This document shows positions 18,801 to 28,068 of a stretch of 64,000 nucleotides of DNA, piece by piece (within the stretch, counting starts at the first letter, position 1; each line of letters begins with the position of its first letter). A program made the translations under genes and the position numbers. The stretch lies in assembly GCF_009789195.1 (NCBI RefSeq), contig NZ_WSTC01000020.1:1-64000 (forward strand). The letters are read 5' to 3'. Under the pieces are notes generated by a model. It saw only the letters and a list, made by a program, of their open reading frames with translations, was not told the origin of the DNA and did no database searches. The DNA is from Paenibacillus sp. MMS18-CY102 (GTDB lineage: Bacteria; Bacillota; Bacilli; Paenibacillales; Paenibacillaceae).

Positions 18801-20210
18801 CATTTTGCCGTATGTCCAGTCTCCCTTGTTTTGCGTAATTAGCTTTGCTGACGTATAGTTTTTGCCTTTGTAGCTTTCCTTCTTCGCCTCAATATTCAGG
18901 ACGCTGCGTTCGCCATCCTTGGCAATCGCCGCATTGTTCGGGTTATAAGCTTCTAGCTCGTTATTGTAAACAACGCCCGTATCCTCAAGCGTCCACTTGG
19001 AAGCATCAATCGCTGGCTCATTAAATTCATCGTTCCATACTAACTGCCATTCATTATCTGGAATCGTCGTCGAAGGCACTGGCTTCTCGGCTGCCGGACC
19101 CGTCGGTCCTGTTGGATTCGTTGGGTTTGTAGGAATAGAAGTCGAAGGAGTTGTTACCGTTCCTTCAGGCTTTAAGGAAGTTTGCGTTCCAGCCTTCGCT
19201 TCTTCCCCATTAACCTTCACGCCGCTGGCTACAACGACTAGCTCGGATACCGTCCCTTTACTGTTAATCTGGGATGCCGTTGCCTTAGCATCAACCGTTA
19301 GCCTATTGATTACACTGTCGCTAGACACTTCAATGCGCAATGGGTGCAACACAATGGCTGCCTCCGCATGCGTCCCTTTCGTGAAAGCAACTTGCCCGCC
19401 GCCTTGCACGATAATTTTCCCGGTAACAGTTACCCCTTCAAGCGTAATGCTGCCTTCCCCGATGCCTTCCGCCAGCACGAGGTTGCCATGAATCACCGTA
19501 TTTGTTAACGTGACGCCCCCCACTCGAATGACGAGATTGCCTTCCACAGCAGGTTTACTATACACAGCTGATTCCGTCACGATATCGCCCACCATGCCGG
19601 ACAATAAAACAGCTAATTCTCCCCGTGTGATCGGCGCCTTCGGAAGCAGCGCTCCGTTGAAGCCTTTTAACTTTTTCTCGCCCACCAAATAAGTAAGCGC
19701 TTTCTCGGAATAGCCGGCAATATCAGCCCGGTCTTGAAACGCATTTAGCTGCGAAGCCGGCTCTTGGCCTGTCGATAGCCGAAACGCACGATCGAGCATG
19801 ACCGCCGCATCTTGTCTCGTCACGCTGGCACTCGGCGCAAAATGCTCCGCATCCACGCCATCTGTAATGCCTGATCCATAGGCCCTCATGACGGAATCAT
19901 AATGCCAAGCTGCAGGGGCAACATCTTGAAACCGCTTACCAGTTTGCCCGCTAAATCCGAACACACGATCCAATACAGCGATCAGCTCAGCTCTGCTAAT
20001 CGGTTGGCTAGGCTTAAACGAACCGTCCTCATAGCCGTCCAACAAGCCGAGCGCTTCCAAGCGCTGTGCATCCTTCTGCGCCCAATGCCCTTCTAGATCT
20101 TGAAATAACGGCGCAGGCTGCTGCGTTGGCGATTCGCTGGCATAAGCAGCCGGACTCATCAAAGTAAGCAGCAAACAGCAACTGATGAGTAGAGACATCC
20201 ATTTGTTCAT
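15891..20210 (-). CDS. SLH-anchored GH16 beta-1,3-glucanase (laminarinase type) with several CBMs
   Basis: A secreted 1439-residue enzyme. The order is signal peptide (1-24), three SLH domains that bind the cell wall (about 35-212), a beta-strand-rich repeat region (about 215-345), a Pro/Thr linker (TNPTNPTGPTGP), and a GH16 catalytic domain (about 385-645) with the catalytic motif EIDMMEL near residue 503. Then come about five carbohydrate-binding-type modules: CBM4/9-like units near 660-820, 830-990, 1150-1300 and 1310-1439, and a CBM6-like unit near 1000-1140. The bulged ExDxxE motif is typical of laminarinases. It starts at ATG 20210 after AGGAGG. It follows two sugar permease genes on the same strand, which fits cell-surface beta-glucan breakdown with uptake of the products. 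Confidence 0.9.
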   Translation of the reverse strand: MNKWMSLLISCCLLLTLMSPAAYASESPTQQPAPLFQDLEGHWAQKDAQRLEALGLLDGYEDGSFKPSQPISRAELIAVLDRVFGFSGQTGKRFQDVAPAAWHYDSVMRAYGSGITDGVDAEHFAPSASVTRQDAAVMLDRAFRLSTGQEPASQLNAFQDRADIAGYSEKALTYLVGEKKLKGFNGALLPKAPITRGELAVLLSGMVGDIVTESAVYSKPAVEGNLVIRVGGVTLTNTVIHGNLVLAEGIGEGSITLEGVTVTGKIIVQGGGQVAFTKGTHAEAAIVLHPLRIEVSSDSVINRLTVDAKATASQINSKGTVSELVVVASGVKVNGEEAKAGTQTSLKPEGTVTTPSTSIPTNPTNPTGPTGPAAEKPVPSTTIPDNEWQLVWNDEFNEPAIDASKWTLEDTGVVYNNELEAYNPNNAAIAKDGERSVLNIEAKKESYKGKNYTSAKLITQNKGDWTYGKMVVRAKLPVDQGMWPAFWMMPTDESHYGGWPASGEIDMMELIGGANKNRVYGTLHFDSVQPDGSHGSDQNTYDLPAGQTFNDDYHDFQVEWLPGVIRMYVDGQLYHEVTDWKTRGPGQPEDYTYPAPFDRPFYMILNLAVGGDWPGSPNADFVSDQLKVDFVRVYEYKNLSSWPDITGQPPVPTQKRVPQADGNQLYNERFTEAADGNGVPQSWQFLLNANGAGSVAVADDPAKGKVAKVSITQPGDELYSVQLTQMPMYVQKGKKYKVSFDAKADANRSIMSKVNQFQKSWKNYSGEQSLALTTSWQHYEYTFDMQDSSDNNARFEFNLGRSAETVYLANVKLVEIGDATPVPVVPGARAALPDGNLVYNGTFDQGKGRLAFWSSAVAPDAQAQISVNNFLAFPIMERQLVADVANGGVAAESVSVSQPGLPLEKNTTYGISFDAKAETARSIDVDLSSTSGNSIQLVGGRTVQLTSELKSYSKDVIIGDGADEVEAELKLLFGGAADKVYVDNVRIIKRGKPIHVDGYAHIAAAEAWEMHGLQLENASEGGKNVGYMDEGDMLQYKISVAHDADYRISARVASGEAASQIRMSVKDEAGNVIAQSNYELGDTGGWQTYKTVYFNPVPMKSGQGYYVTFEGADFNTVWVDLSENMVQNGNIDTDMNGWNLSSATASSISRSNAGELAVQVSGTGTNWWDDQVQQYNLNIVKGKTYRLELDAYASTPRGMQVFVAESGGTYAKYLEERADLAETKAHYVYTFTMSHDTDPAASLVFGLGDPVNGGAAHSVAIDNVMLYEVNPSADSGGQPMNINLLQNGSFASGTDGWFSYAAVDASQLAITAAGGKLQAAIGTVGDNPWDRQLIQEGFKIQQGSKYTLTFKAKADTPRKLGLGIGWVDVPANYAWHGYFGDQIDLTTTEQTFTFTFNATTDSYPNSRISFDMGNIPGGNAGQTAITISDVSLVNVGPAS

Positions 20211-20312
20211 CGTTGTACCCTCCTAGTTTTCATAACCTTGAACATTGGCTCTAAGGTGCCATCCCACCGAGCGCCGCATGTGCAGCTCTCGGCTCGTGGC
20301 TTTCCTGCCTGC

Positions 20313-21191
20313 CTATTCTTTCACTGCCCCAATAACCATCCCTTTGACGAAAAACCGTTGAAGGAACGGATAGACGAGCAAGATCGGCAATGCTCCGATA
20401 AAGATTTGCGCCGCCCTTACCGTCCGCTGCGAGATGTTTTCCAGCAGCTTCGGATCGACGTTTATTTTGGAAAAATCCTGCTGTACGATAATCGTCTGAA
20501 GCAGCGAGGCAAGCGGATAGTTTTTGACATCGGACATGTAGATCATCCCATCGAACCAAGCGTTCCATTGAAACACCATCGTGAACAGCGAAAGCGTTGC
20601 AATCGCTGGCATCGATAATGGAATGTAGACGAGCGCAAGTGTTTTAAATTGGCCCGCTCCATCGAGGAAAGCAGCTTCCTCCAGTTCCTTAGGCAGCCCG
20701 CGGAAAAAGTTTAGCATAAGGATAATGTTCCAGACCGATACGGCTCCCGGCAGGATCAACGCCCAGATCGAATTCATCAGGCCGATTTTTTGAATGAGAA
20801 TATAGCTTGGAATTAAGCCGCCGCTGAACAAAATCGTGAAGACGAAAAACCACATGTATGCCGTTCTTCCCCTAAAGGCTTGGTCGTCCTTCGCCAGCGG
20901 AAAGGCGGTTAGCAGCACGAGCGCCATCCCAATGACGGTTGCCAATACGGTTCGCTCCACAGAAATCCACAACGATTGGATAAAATTCGAGTTGCCGAAC
21001 GTTTTCTCATACGCATCCGTCGTAAAGCCTTTGGGCCAGAACCCAACCAAATTAGCGGAAGCCGGCGCCATGCTGCTGAACGAAACGGCAAGAATATGAA
21101 TGATAGGAAGTATGCATAGCAGCGAGATGATGCCCAAGAACAAATAATTAAAGATGCTGAACAGCTTGTAGCCTAGCGTTTTGTGGTACAA
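20313..21191 (-). CDS. carbohydrate ABC transporter permease, LplC/CUT1 type
   Basis: A 292-residue inner-membrane permease with six predicted helices. The EAA loop reads ELEEAAFLDGAGQFKTLALVYIPLSMPAI. The protein ends in MVIGAVKE, a typical end for LplC/YtcP-like permeases. The start codon is probably TTG at 21191, which has GGAGGG 6 nt upstream. It pairs with the LplB-like permease directly upstream. As is common in Paenibacillus there is no dedicated ATPase gene, so a shared MsmX-like ATPase is likely. The substrate is inferred to be a beta-glucan oligosaccharide from the flanking GH16 genes. Confidence 0.9.
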   Translation of the reverse strand: MYHKTLGYKLFSIFNYLFLGIISLLCILPIIHILAVSFSSMAPASANLVGFWPKGFTTDAYEKTFGNSNFIQSLWISVERTVLATVIGMALVLLTAFPLAKDDQAFRGRTAYMWFFVFTILFSGGLIPSYILIQKIGLMNSIWALILPGAVSVWNIILMLNFFRGLPKELEEAAFLDGAGQFKTLALVYIPLSMPAIATLSLFTMVFQWNAWFDGMIYMSDVKNYPLASLLQTIIVQQDFSKINVDPKLLENISQRTVRAAQIFIGALPILLVYPFLQRFFVKGMVIGAVKE

Positions 21192-21229
21192 GATGAGCCC
21201 TCCTTCGATGTTGTGCGGGAAGCCTGCGG

Positions 21230-22183
21230 CTAGAATACCCGATAATTCGCAAGCTTGTAAGCCAGCCGGTATGAGATGACGATCAGAATGGTGCCGACAA
21301 TCGATTTGAACAAGCCGACTGTCGTAGCGAAGCTCATTTTGCCATTCAAAATCCCGAGGCGGTATACGAATGTATCAATGATGTCGCCTTTCTCATAGAC
21401 GAGCGGGTTATATAAGTTGAACACTTGGTCAAATCCTGCATTTAAGATGTTGCCAATCGATAACGTCATTAGCACGATCGCTATCGGCATTATCGCTGGG
21501 AACGTAATATGAATCGTTTGTTTAAACCGGCTCGCCCCATCCACCTCCGCCGCCTCATATAGCGCTGGGTTGATGCCCGCAAGCGAAGCAAGAAATACAA
21601 TCGTGCCGAACCCGAATTCCTTCCATACATCGCTGACGATCAATGTGACCCTAAACCAATCGCCATCGCCGAGGAAGAAGATCGGCTGTCCGCCAAGTGC
21701 AGTTACGAGCTTGTTTACCATTCCGCCCTCAGGCGATAAAATGTCGAGCAGGATGCCGCCGAGAATAACCCATGAAAGGAAGTGCGGCAGGTAGACTAGC
21801 GTCTGCGTCACCCGTTTGAACACCATCGATCGCAGCTCGTTTAGCAGGACCGCGAATAGGAAAGGCGCAATTAAGCCGGCGATGATTTTGAAGAAAGCAA
21901 TAACGAGCGTGTTCCAGATGACCTGATTAACGTCCGGGTAACGAAACAGGAATCGGAAGTTATCTAAACCTACCCATTTTGAACCCGTGAATCCGAGCCA
22001 TGGCTTAAAATCCTGGAACGCAATGACGATGCCGGCCATCGGAACGTATTGAAAAATAATAGTAAGCAGAACCGCTGGAATTAACATCATGTGCAACGGC
22101 CAATTCCGTTTTATATTCCATTTTTTCCTATTAAGACGTGACGAAATATGCGTATCCGGGCGTGAATAAGCAAGATCTTTCAT
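21230..22183 (-). CDS. carbohydrate ABC transporter permease, LplB/CUT1 type
   Basis: A 317-residue permease with about six membrane helices and the EAA loop in INPALYEAAEVDGASRFKQTIHITFPAI. A basic N-terminus (LNRKKWNIKRNW) precedes the first helix. It starts at ATG 22183 after GGAGGAAG and is the first gene of the operon running through the second permease to the SLH/GH16 enzyme. It is divergent from the YesM-like kinase gene, with about 150 bp between, and the matching regulator probably acts there. Confidence 0.9.
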   Translation of the reverse strand: MKDLAYSRPDTHISSRLNRKKWNIKRNWPLHMMLIPAVLLTIIFQYVPMAGIVIAFQDFKPWLGFTGSKWVGLDNFRFLFRYPDVNQVIWNTLVIAFFKIIAGLIAPFLFAVLLNELRSMVFKRVTQTLVYLPHFLSWVILGGILLDILSPEGGMVNKLVTALGGQPIFFLGDGDWFRVTLIVSDVWKEFGFGTIVFLASLAGINPALYEAAEVDGASRFKQTIHITFPAIMPIAIVLMTLSIGNILNAGFDQVFNLYNPLVYEKGDIIDTFVYRLGILNGKMSFATTVGLFKSIVGTILIVISYRLAYKLANYRVF

Positions 22184-22331
22184 TTAACTTCCTCCATGTT
22201 CTTACATTAATTTTTACTTTTATTAATCCTCCAAACCTTGTAATATGATTATAGCAACGCAAAAAGTTAATCTATATCCTAATATTGCAACAACAGTATT
22301 GATATTTTAACTATATGGAGGCTTCATCCCC

Positions 22332-24083
22332 ATGCGATTACGTTTTAATGTGTTTACCAAAATCTCGCTCCTCGTTTTATTGCTCCTTATCCCGGTACTC
22401 TCGCTTTACACCTATTCCAACAAGGAAAGTGTAAGCGTTATCGAGAACGAGATTCAGACCAATACAACGAATCGGCTGTCGACGTTCGCATCGCAGGTAG
22501 AGTCTAATATTTATCAGCTATCCCTCTATGGCGTTGCGATCGGGCAGGACTCCAGCATTCGAGAGTACCAAGGGACTGATTTTACCCAAAATCCGTATGA
22601 ACGCGTAAAGCAGAGCGTTGCGATATTAGAAAAAATGAACCTCTATAATGCGGCGAGCAAATGGCATTCCATCGTCACGCTCTATTTCCCCCGCACGCGT
22701 GATGTGTTATCTACCGACTACTATGCTACCTATACGTACGAAGAAAATGAGTTCTCCAAGCCGCTTCCGACAACATGGCATTATGCCGACGGCAGCTTCA
22801 CTTGGTTTACGACGGAGCCGCTCTCGGCCATGTCAGCCCCTCGCACCTCTCGGCTAATTTCGAAAATCAGCTTTCCTGTCACCCATCTGACGGGGCTGCT
22901 TGACCAGAACAAAGCCAACAATAGCGGCGATCCGTTTCTATTCAATGCCAAGATGGGAACGATTCGGAATGGCAGTGCCAATGAAGCGCTCATCGCACAG
23001 CTTGGGCAGCAACTGAAGGCATCCGCACTAAGCAGCAGCGGCGGATTTCGGGCAGAGCTTAACGGTACCGAATATTTTGTCTCCTATATTCATTCGAAGA
23101 GCTTGGATTGGTATTATGTCGATTACGTGCCGATGCAGCAGATGCTAAGCCCGATTACGAATAGCCGCAACTTGTTTTATACGTCCATCGCCGTACTGCT
23201 CGTCATGAGCCTAGCTGTCGTATTCATTATTTATCGCAGCGTCCAGCTTCCGCTCCTGCAGCTCGTTCGAGGCACGAGGCGGTTATCGTCAGGCGACTTC
23301 TCCGTTCGATTGCAGCCTAGCGGGAATAACGAATTCAGCCTTGTGCTCGGGCGGTTCAACATTATGGCCCAGCGTATCCAAGAGCTGATCGAGAACGTCT
23401 ACGAAGAGCAGCTTCGCCGCCGTGAAGCGACACTGAAACAGCTGCAGTCGCAGATCGATCCGCATTTTCTATACAACTGCTTGTTCTATATTAAAAATAT
23501 GGCACGCATGAAAAACGAAGAGGCTGTCGTAGCGATGTCATTGAATCTAGGGGAATACTTCCGTTATATTACGAGATCAGAGAATGACCTAGCGACCGTG
23601 CGCGAGGAGCTGAACATGGTCAGCAACTATTTGAAAATCCAATCGCTTCGCCTTGAGCGAATGGCCTATACGATTGATGTTCCGGAGGAACTGCTGGACC
23701 AGTCGATCTCGCGCTTAACACTGCAGCCGATCATCGAGAATGCCATTATTCATGGCTTAGAGCCGCAAGCCGAGGACGGCGAAATTCGAATTCGAGGGTT
23801 CTATGCGGATGGGCGTTGCACCCTCACCGTCGAAGACAGCGGCATAGGGATGTCCGATGATGCTTTGGGCCAATTGCAGCAAAATCTCGCCAAGCCGCTC
23901 GACGGTAACATGGGCTGCGGCACTTGGAATGTCCATCAGCGGTTAACCTATCTGTTCGGGGAAGAAGCAGGGCTAACTTACGCCCGTTCTGAGCTGGGCG
24001 GCGTTCAAATTACGATCACATGGCATACCAACAACGAAAGCGAAGGTGGACACAACAATGTTACAACTCCTATTGGTCGATGA
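22332..24083 (+). CDS. YesM-like membrane sensor histidine kinase
   Basis: A 583-residue kinase of the LytS/YesM class. Membrane helices at about residues 12-32 and 280-302 enclose a large extracellular Cache-type sensor. A HAMP domain follows. The His_kinase motif is QSQIDPHFLYNCLFYIKNM, and the ATPase domain includes PIIENAIIHGLE and DSGIGMS. GGAGG lies about 10 nt before ATG 22332. It overlaps the AraC-type regulator gene by 26 bp. Kinases of this class usually sense sugar-bound conditions for the adjacent CUT1 transporter. Confidence 0.92.
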   Translation: MRLRFNVFTKISLLVLLLLIPVLSLYTYSNKESVSVIENEIQTNTTNRLSTFASQVESNIYQLSLYGVAIGQDSSIREYQGTDFTQNPYERVKQSVAILEKMNLYNAASKWHSIVTLYFPRTRDVLSTDYYATYTYEENEFSKPLPTTWHYADGSFTWFTTEPLSAMSAPRTSRLISKISFPVTHLTGLLDQNKANNSGDPFLFNAKMGTIRNGSANEALIAQLGQQLKASALSSSGGFRAELNGTEYFVSYIHSKSLDWYYVDYVPMQQMLSPITNSRNLFYTSIAVLLVMSLAVVFIIYRSVQLPLLQLVRGTRRLSSGDFSVRLQPSGNNEFSLVLGRFNIMAQRIQELIENVYEEQLRRREATLKQLQSQIDPHFLYNCLFYIKNMARMKNEEAVVAMSLNLGEYFRYITRSENDLATVREELNMVSNYLKIQSLRLERMAYTIDVPEELLDQSISRLTLQPIIENAIIHGLEPQAEDGEIRIRGFYADGRCTLTVEDSGIGMSDDALGQLQQNLAKPLDGNMGCGTWNVHQRLTYLFGEEAGLTYARSELGGVQITITWHTNNESEGGHNNVTTPIGR

Positions 24084-25698
24084 TGAACGTTCTGTAGTGG
24101 AAACACTCGCCGAAACAATCCCTTGGCCACAATGCGGAATTGGCACCGTACATGAAGCGTTATCTGGCATGAAAGCGCTAGAAATACTTGAAAATAATCC
24201 GATCGATATCGTCATCACCGATATCCGTATGCCCGGCATGTCGGGCATTGAGCTAATCACCGCCATTCATGATCGCTGGCCCCATGTGAAGTCAATCCTG
24301 CTCTCTGGTTACGCTGATTTCGAATATGCGAAGCAAGCCATCGAGCAGCAATCGTTCGATTACTTGCTAAAGCCTGTAAGCGATGAAGACCTGATCAGCT
24401 CCGTTACGCGCGTCAGCAATCAAATCCACGAGAAGTGGGAGGAAGTCGCATCCTTTCGCAAGGCACAATATGCTTTCAATGAGCATTTGCCCCTGCTTCG
24501 CTCGAACACATTAAATGAGCTGTTACGGGGAAAAAGCTATGCGGAAGCAGATTTAGCGGACAAAATGAAGTTGCTGAACCTTCCTTTTAGCGCGGGGGAT
24601 CAGTTCTGCTTGCTCCTTATTCGCATGGAAGCGCGGTTTACCGAGCTGCCGGGGCAGGATTGGGCGCTTATGGAGTATGCCATATGCAATATCGTAGGCG
24701 AGCTGATGGCTAACGATTTTGAAATTTGGCACACAAGGGACGCGCATGATTACATTGTGCTGGCCGTTAAGCCAAGGCAATTGAATAAGAGCTCATCCTC
24801 AGGAAAGGATGACCCGAAGGCATTGCTTGAGCGATATGCAGCACAAATCCAAACGAACGTACACAATTACCTGAAAGGTGAAGTTTCCATTCTGGTGGGC
24901 GGTTGGGGGAAATTTCCCGTTCAGTCCAAAGAGCTTTATGAGCACGCGGTCACATCCATGCGAAGAAGAATGGGCCATGGACAAGGCTTGTTCCTCACCT
25001 TGCCCGAACAAGTGGAAACGGGCTCGATCAACACCGTTTGGCCACTATATGAGCCCCCCACCCTGCTCAGCCTGTTGGATGCGGGAAGATTCGAGGACGT
25101 GGAGAAGAAGATTCGGCAGATTTTCCAACGGATGCTGCAGGCAGGCAATGAGCACGGCTTATCCGAGCAGCTGATCGAAGCCTACCACGTGCTCGCCGGA
25201 GCATTCGCCTATATTATTCATAAGAATGGCAAACAATTGTCCGACATCCTGTCGGCTGACGACATCAAATATTTTCGTTCACCGGCCTACTCGACTGCGG
25301 CACAGCTGCTAGATTGGTCCATCCGCATCTTGAACTTCATTCGCGATGACGCTGCCCAAGAGCAGATCGATAACCATAGCGCGATCGTTCGCATGGTGCG
25401 AAGCTTCGTTGACCTCAATCTGGCAAAGGATGTGTCATTGCCCGCCATTGCCGATCACGTCCATCTGCATCCCGTGTACCTGTCCAAAGTATACAAAGTC
25501 GAAACCGGCGAGGCGCTGACCGAGTATGTGTACCGGCTACGGATGGAAAAAGCAGCATTCTTGCTGCGCACTACCCCCGCTAAAGTGCTCGAAATCGCCG
25601 AGGCGGTCGGCTATAACAACACCGCCTACTTTATCCGGGTGTTTAAGAGGTATTACGAGGTAACGCCGCAGGAGTACCGGGACAGCTCGCAAGCGTGA
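24058..25698 (+). CDS. YesN-like response regulator with AraC DNA-binding domain
   Basis: A 546-residue regulator. The receiver domain (residues 1-120) has DDE near the start, Asp in IVITDIRMPGMSGIE and Lys in FDYLLKPVSDED. A long middle region follows, then a C-terminal AraC-type double helix-turn-helix (about 440-540) with LPAIADHVHLHPVYLSKVYK and VLEIAEAVGYNNTAYFIRVFKRYY. ATG 24058 has GAAGGTGG 8 nt upstream and is preferred to an in-frame GTG at 24046. It probably activates the divergent permease operon and the solute-binding protein gene at 26359-28068. Confidence 0.92.
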   Translation: MLQLLLVDDERSVVETLAETIPWPQCGIGTVHEALSGMKALEILENNPIDIVITDIRMPGMSGIELITAIHDRWPHVKSILLSGYADFEYAKQAIEQQSFDYLLKPVSDEDLISSVTRVSNQIHEKWEEVASFRKAQYAFNEHLPLLRSNTLNELLRGKSYAEADLADKMKLLNLPFSAGDQFCLLLIRMEARFTELPGQDWALMEYAICNIVGELMANDFEIWHTRDAHDYIVLAVKPRQLNKSSSSGKDDPKALLERYAAQIQTNVHNYLKGEVSILVGGWGKFPVQSKELYEHAVTSMRRRMGHGQGLFLTLPEQVETGSINTVWPLYEPPTLLSLLDAGRFEDVEKKIRQIFQRMLQAGNEHGLSEQLIEAYHVLAGAFAYIIHKNGKQLSDILSADDIKYFRSPAYSTAAQLLDWSIRILNFIRDDAAQEQIDNHSAIVRMVRSFVDLNLAKDVSLPAIADHVHLHPVYLSKVYKVETGEALTEYVYRLRMEKAAFLLRTTPAKVLEIAEAVGYNNTAYFIRVFKRYYEVTPQEYRDSSQA

Positions 25699-25873
25699 TT
25701 CTTATGGCGGGACTGAGATAGGACAGGCCTTCCGGCCGTTTCGGGAAGGACGTTGGAAGACACACTGTTCATCGTCTATGCTCGGATCGGCCTGACCCGT
25801 CCGATTGGCAGGACCGGTGCTCGGAGAGCAGATGGATGGCGTCCATCGGCGGATAAAACACTCATCGATTTTC

Positions 25874-26056
25874 TAACGGACTCCAGCGCCGTTATTTCGC
25901 TCAAAATGTGCTGATTACATTTCTAACGGACTCCACAGCCGTTATTTCGCATATTTTCGGTCTTGAAAGGGTTATTTTGTTCAAATAGCGGCTCCTGGGT
26001 CCGTTACAGCTAAATAGTGCCCGATTGGGACCAAATAACGGCTCCTGGGTCCGTTA
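25874..26056. repeat. 183-bp four-hairpin element, copy B
   Basis: Direct units begin at 25874 and 25924. Inverted units end at 26006 and 26056. The spacing equals that of the other copies. The two inverted units have the same core (CTCCTGGG), while the direct ones read CTCCAGCG and CTCCACAG. Confidence 0.85.
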
Positions 26057-26190
26057 GAGCGAGCGGTCGCACATTAACTTCAGAAGACACACTCTTCGTC
26101 TATGCTCGGACCAAGCGGGCAGTTTCGGCGCTCGGCGCGTATGGGGAGCTTCGGTACGCCAGCCAGCCGTTTTGGGCAGCCAGAACAAAG

Positions 26191-26224
26191 AAAAACCCTG
26201 CGTTTCAAAAAACGCAGGGTTTTT
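26191..26224. terminator. bidirectional intrinsic terminator
   Basis: AAAAACCCTGCGTTT (26191-26205) pairs with AAACGCAGGGTTTTT (26210-26224). The perfect stem has a run of A on one side and T on the other, so it works for both strands. Confidence 0.85.
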
Positions 26225-26358
26225 AAACACAAGGTTACTCCACATCGCAGCCTACCCAATCGGGATTTGACCTTCGGTATGGCGACCTATCCAATCGGCC
26301 AACCGCTCTTCCACTCAGCAGCTTCCTTACGCAGGAAGCTGCCTCCCAACCGCAAATG

Positions 26359-28068
26359 TTACTTCGCTCCGCCACTCACGGATTGGTACCACTCGTTAAC
26401 TTCCTCCGTGATTTTGTCACCGCCAGCAGCTTTCCATTTCTCAACGAATTTGTCGAAGTCATCGAGCGGCACTTTGTTGTAGATGATTTGGGAAACGATA
26501 TCTTTCTCCATCTTCTGCAAAATATCGTTGCTCGTCTGCATCGTCGGCGTCGGAGCGCCTGTGAACATCGCAGGCAATACCGTATCTTTCTGGCTCATGA
26601 CGATCTTAGCCGCTTCGAGCATCGATTGCGGTGAGCCGGATTTGATCTTTTTCTCAAATGGTGTTACTGCTTCCCCACCGTCTGCCAGTTTGGACAAAGT
26701 TTGCATCATCAGGCTCGGAATCCGCGCGCCATCGAATGTAAGCGTGTATTTCTCTGGCGCATAACCGCCAGTATGGGCAGCATCCGTTACGGGCTTGCCA
26801 TCAGCCATTACCCAGTCATAGCCTTCCGCCAGGCCGTGCTCGAACTCTCCGCCCACTGGCGGGTTTGCATACTGCTCGAATAGATAGTTCTGGTACGCGA
26901 AGAACGCTTCCGGGTGCTCCATGTCTTTGTTGATAAGAATGGCGCCGTTTACGTTCGGCGTCCCATGCCGCCCTGCTTTGCCATCTGGGCCTGTAGGGAT
27001 CGGATACGCTTTGTATTGTGCATCCTTGTTGTTTTTCTTCACATCTTCAAGCGGCCATGCCGGCATCCAGTGAGGGCCGACTACGATCCCTGCTTTTCCT
27101 GCCGTGAAATCTTCTGTCGCTTTCACTTCATCATACAAGCCCGCTTGTGTTGGCAAATACCCTTTGGACATCCAGCTTTGCAGCGTTCCCAATGCTTGCT
27201 TCGCGCCAGCAGTCACGGTGCCGTATTCCAGTTTATTGTCCGCCGTTTTATTCCATTGGTTAGGCATCGTGCCGAATGCGCCGAACACCCAGCCTGCGTC
27301 TGACATCCATGTATTGATCCAGTTTTTGAAGCCAATCGCAAGACCGAATGTATCTTTCTTGCCATTGCCATCCGGATCTTGGTTCGTGAAGGCATCCATT
27401 ACTTTCTCTAGATCAGCCAAAGTTTTAGGAGCGGACAAGTTCAGCTTCTTCATCCAATCCTCGCGAATCCACATGACCGGATCGCCGTTGTAAGCATAAT
27501 CCAAGATCGGAATGCCGATACGCTTGCCATCCTGCATGAAGGGATACCATACGGACGGGTCTTCGTTCACGGCATCCTTCCAGGTTTGGCTCGCATACTT
27601 ATCGAACAACTCTCCTGCATCGATGAATTTGCCCGAATCGATTAACTCCCGAACGAGGTTGATTTCACCGCGATACGAAATGATATCTGGCATTTCTTCA
27701 TTCGTTGCCAGGGATAGACGCAGCTTCGTCTCGAAAGCATTGTTCGTAGAAGGCGAAATCCATTTGTTTTTCAAATCAATCCCAAACTTATCATGAACCC
27801 ACTTTGTGTGAACATTGTTATCTTCATCTTCCCCAGACTTAAATTTCACATCCGATCCCCAAGGGCGCAAATACGAAATCGTAATCGGCGGATCATATTT
27901 TCCATCCTTCATGCCATTGCTAGCGCCAGTGCCTTCCGCAACGGTTTGGTCAGGCTCCTTGTTCCCTTTTCCCTCTGTATCATTCCCGCATCCGCTCAAA
28001 ATCGCTGTTAATGCCATTACGCCTGCTAATAGAACAGATGGCAGCATCCTTCTATTTCTTTGGTTCAT
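26359..28068 (-). CDS. sugar ABC transporter solute-binding lipoprotein
   Basis: A 569-residue extracellular binding protein. A lipoprotein signal peptide ends in LSGCGND, giving Cys as the lipidated residue. An acidic and Gly-rich linker follows (GKGNKEPDQTVAEGTG). The mature part is the LplA/YtcQ-type family 1 solute-binding fold. The ATG at 28068 has AGGGGG 8 nt upstream, while another in-frame ATG lies two codons earlier. It is convergent with the YesN-like gene and together with the LplB/LplC permeases should form one importer. A beta-glucan oligosaccharide is the inferred ligand. Confidence 0.9.
   Translation of the reverse strand: MNQRNRRMLPSVLLAGVMALTAILSGCGNDTEGKGNKEPDQTVAEGTGASNGMKDGKYDPPITISYLRPWGSDVKFKSGEDEDNNVHTKWVHDKFGIDLKNKWISPSTNNAFETKLRLSLATNEEMPDIISYRGEINLVRELIDSGKFIDAGELFDKYASQTWKDAVNEDPSVWYPFMQDGKRIGIPILDYAYNGDPVMWIREDWMKKLNLSAPKTLADLEKVMDAFTNQDPDGNGKKDTFGLAIGFKNWINTWMSDAGWVFGAFGTMPNQWNKTADNKLEYGTVTAGAKQALGTLQSWMSKGYLPTQAGLYDEVKATEDFTAGKAGIVVGPHWMPAWPLEDVKKNNKDAQYKAYPIPTGPDGKAGRHGTPNVNGAILINKDMEHPEAFFAYQNYLFEQYANPPVGGEFEHGLAEGYDWVMADGKPVTDAAHTGGYAPEKYTLTFDGARIPSLMMQTLSKLADGGEAVTPFEKKIKSGSPQSMLEAAKIVMSQKDTVLPAMFTGAPTPTMQTSNDILQKMEKDIVSQIIYNKVPLDDFDKFVEKWKAAGGDKITEEVNEWYQSVSGGAK

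Larger units (their letters stand above)
25699..26358. other. intergenic region with repeat element B between convergent genes
   Basis: I see no gene here. It contains the 183-bp element B (25874-26056), a pair of imperfect direct repeats of about 30 bp that flank the element (25755-25786 and 26082-26110, sharing GAAGACACACT and TCGTCTATGCTCGGA), a strong bidirectional terminator (26191-26224) and a further hairpin (GCAGCTTCCT with AGGAAGCTGC, near 26319-26343). Confidence 0.6.

Noticed and set aside
26017-26482. Open frames between element B and the solute-binding gene
   Set aside because: They run through the repeat and the terminator hairpin and overlap a real gene on the other strand.
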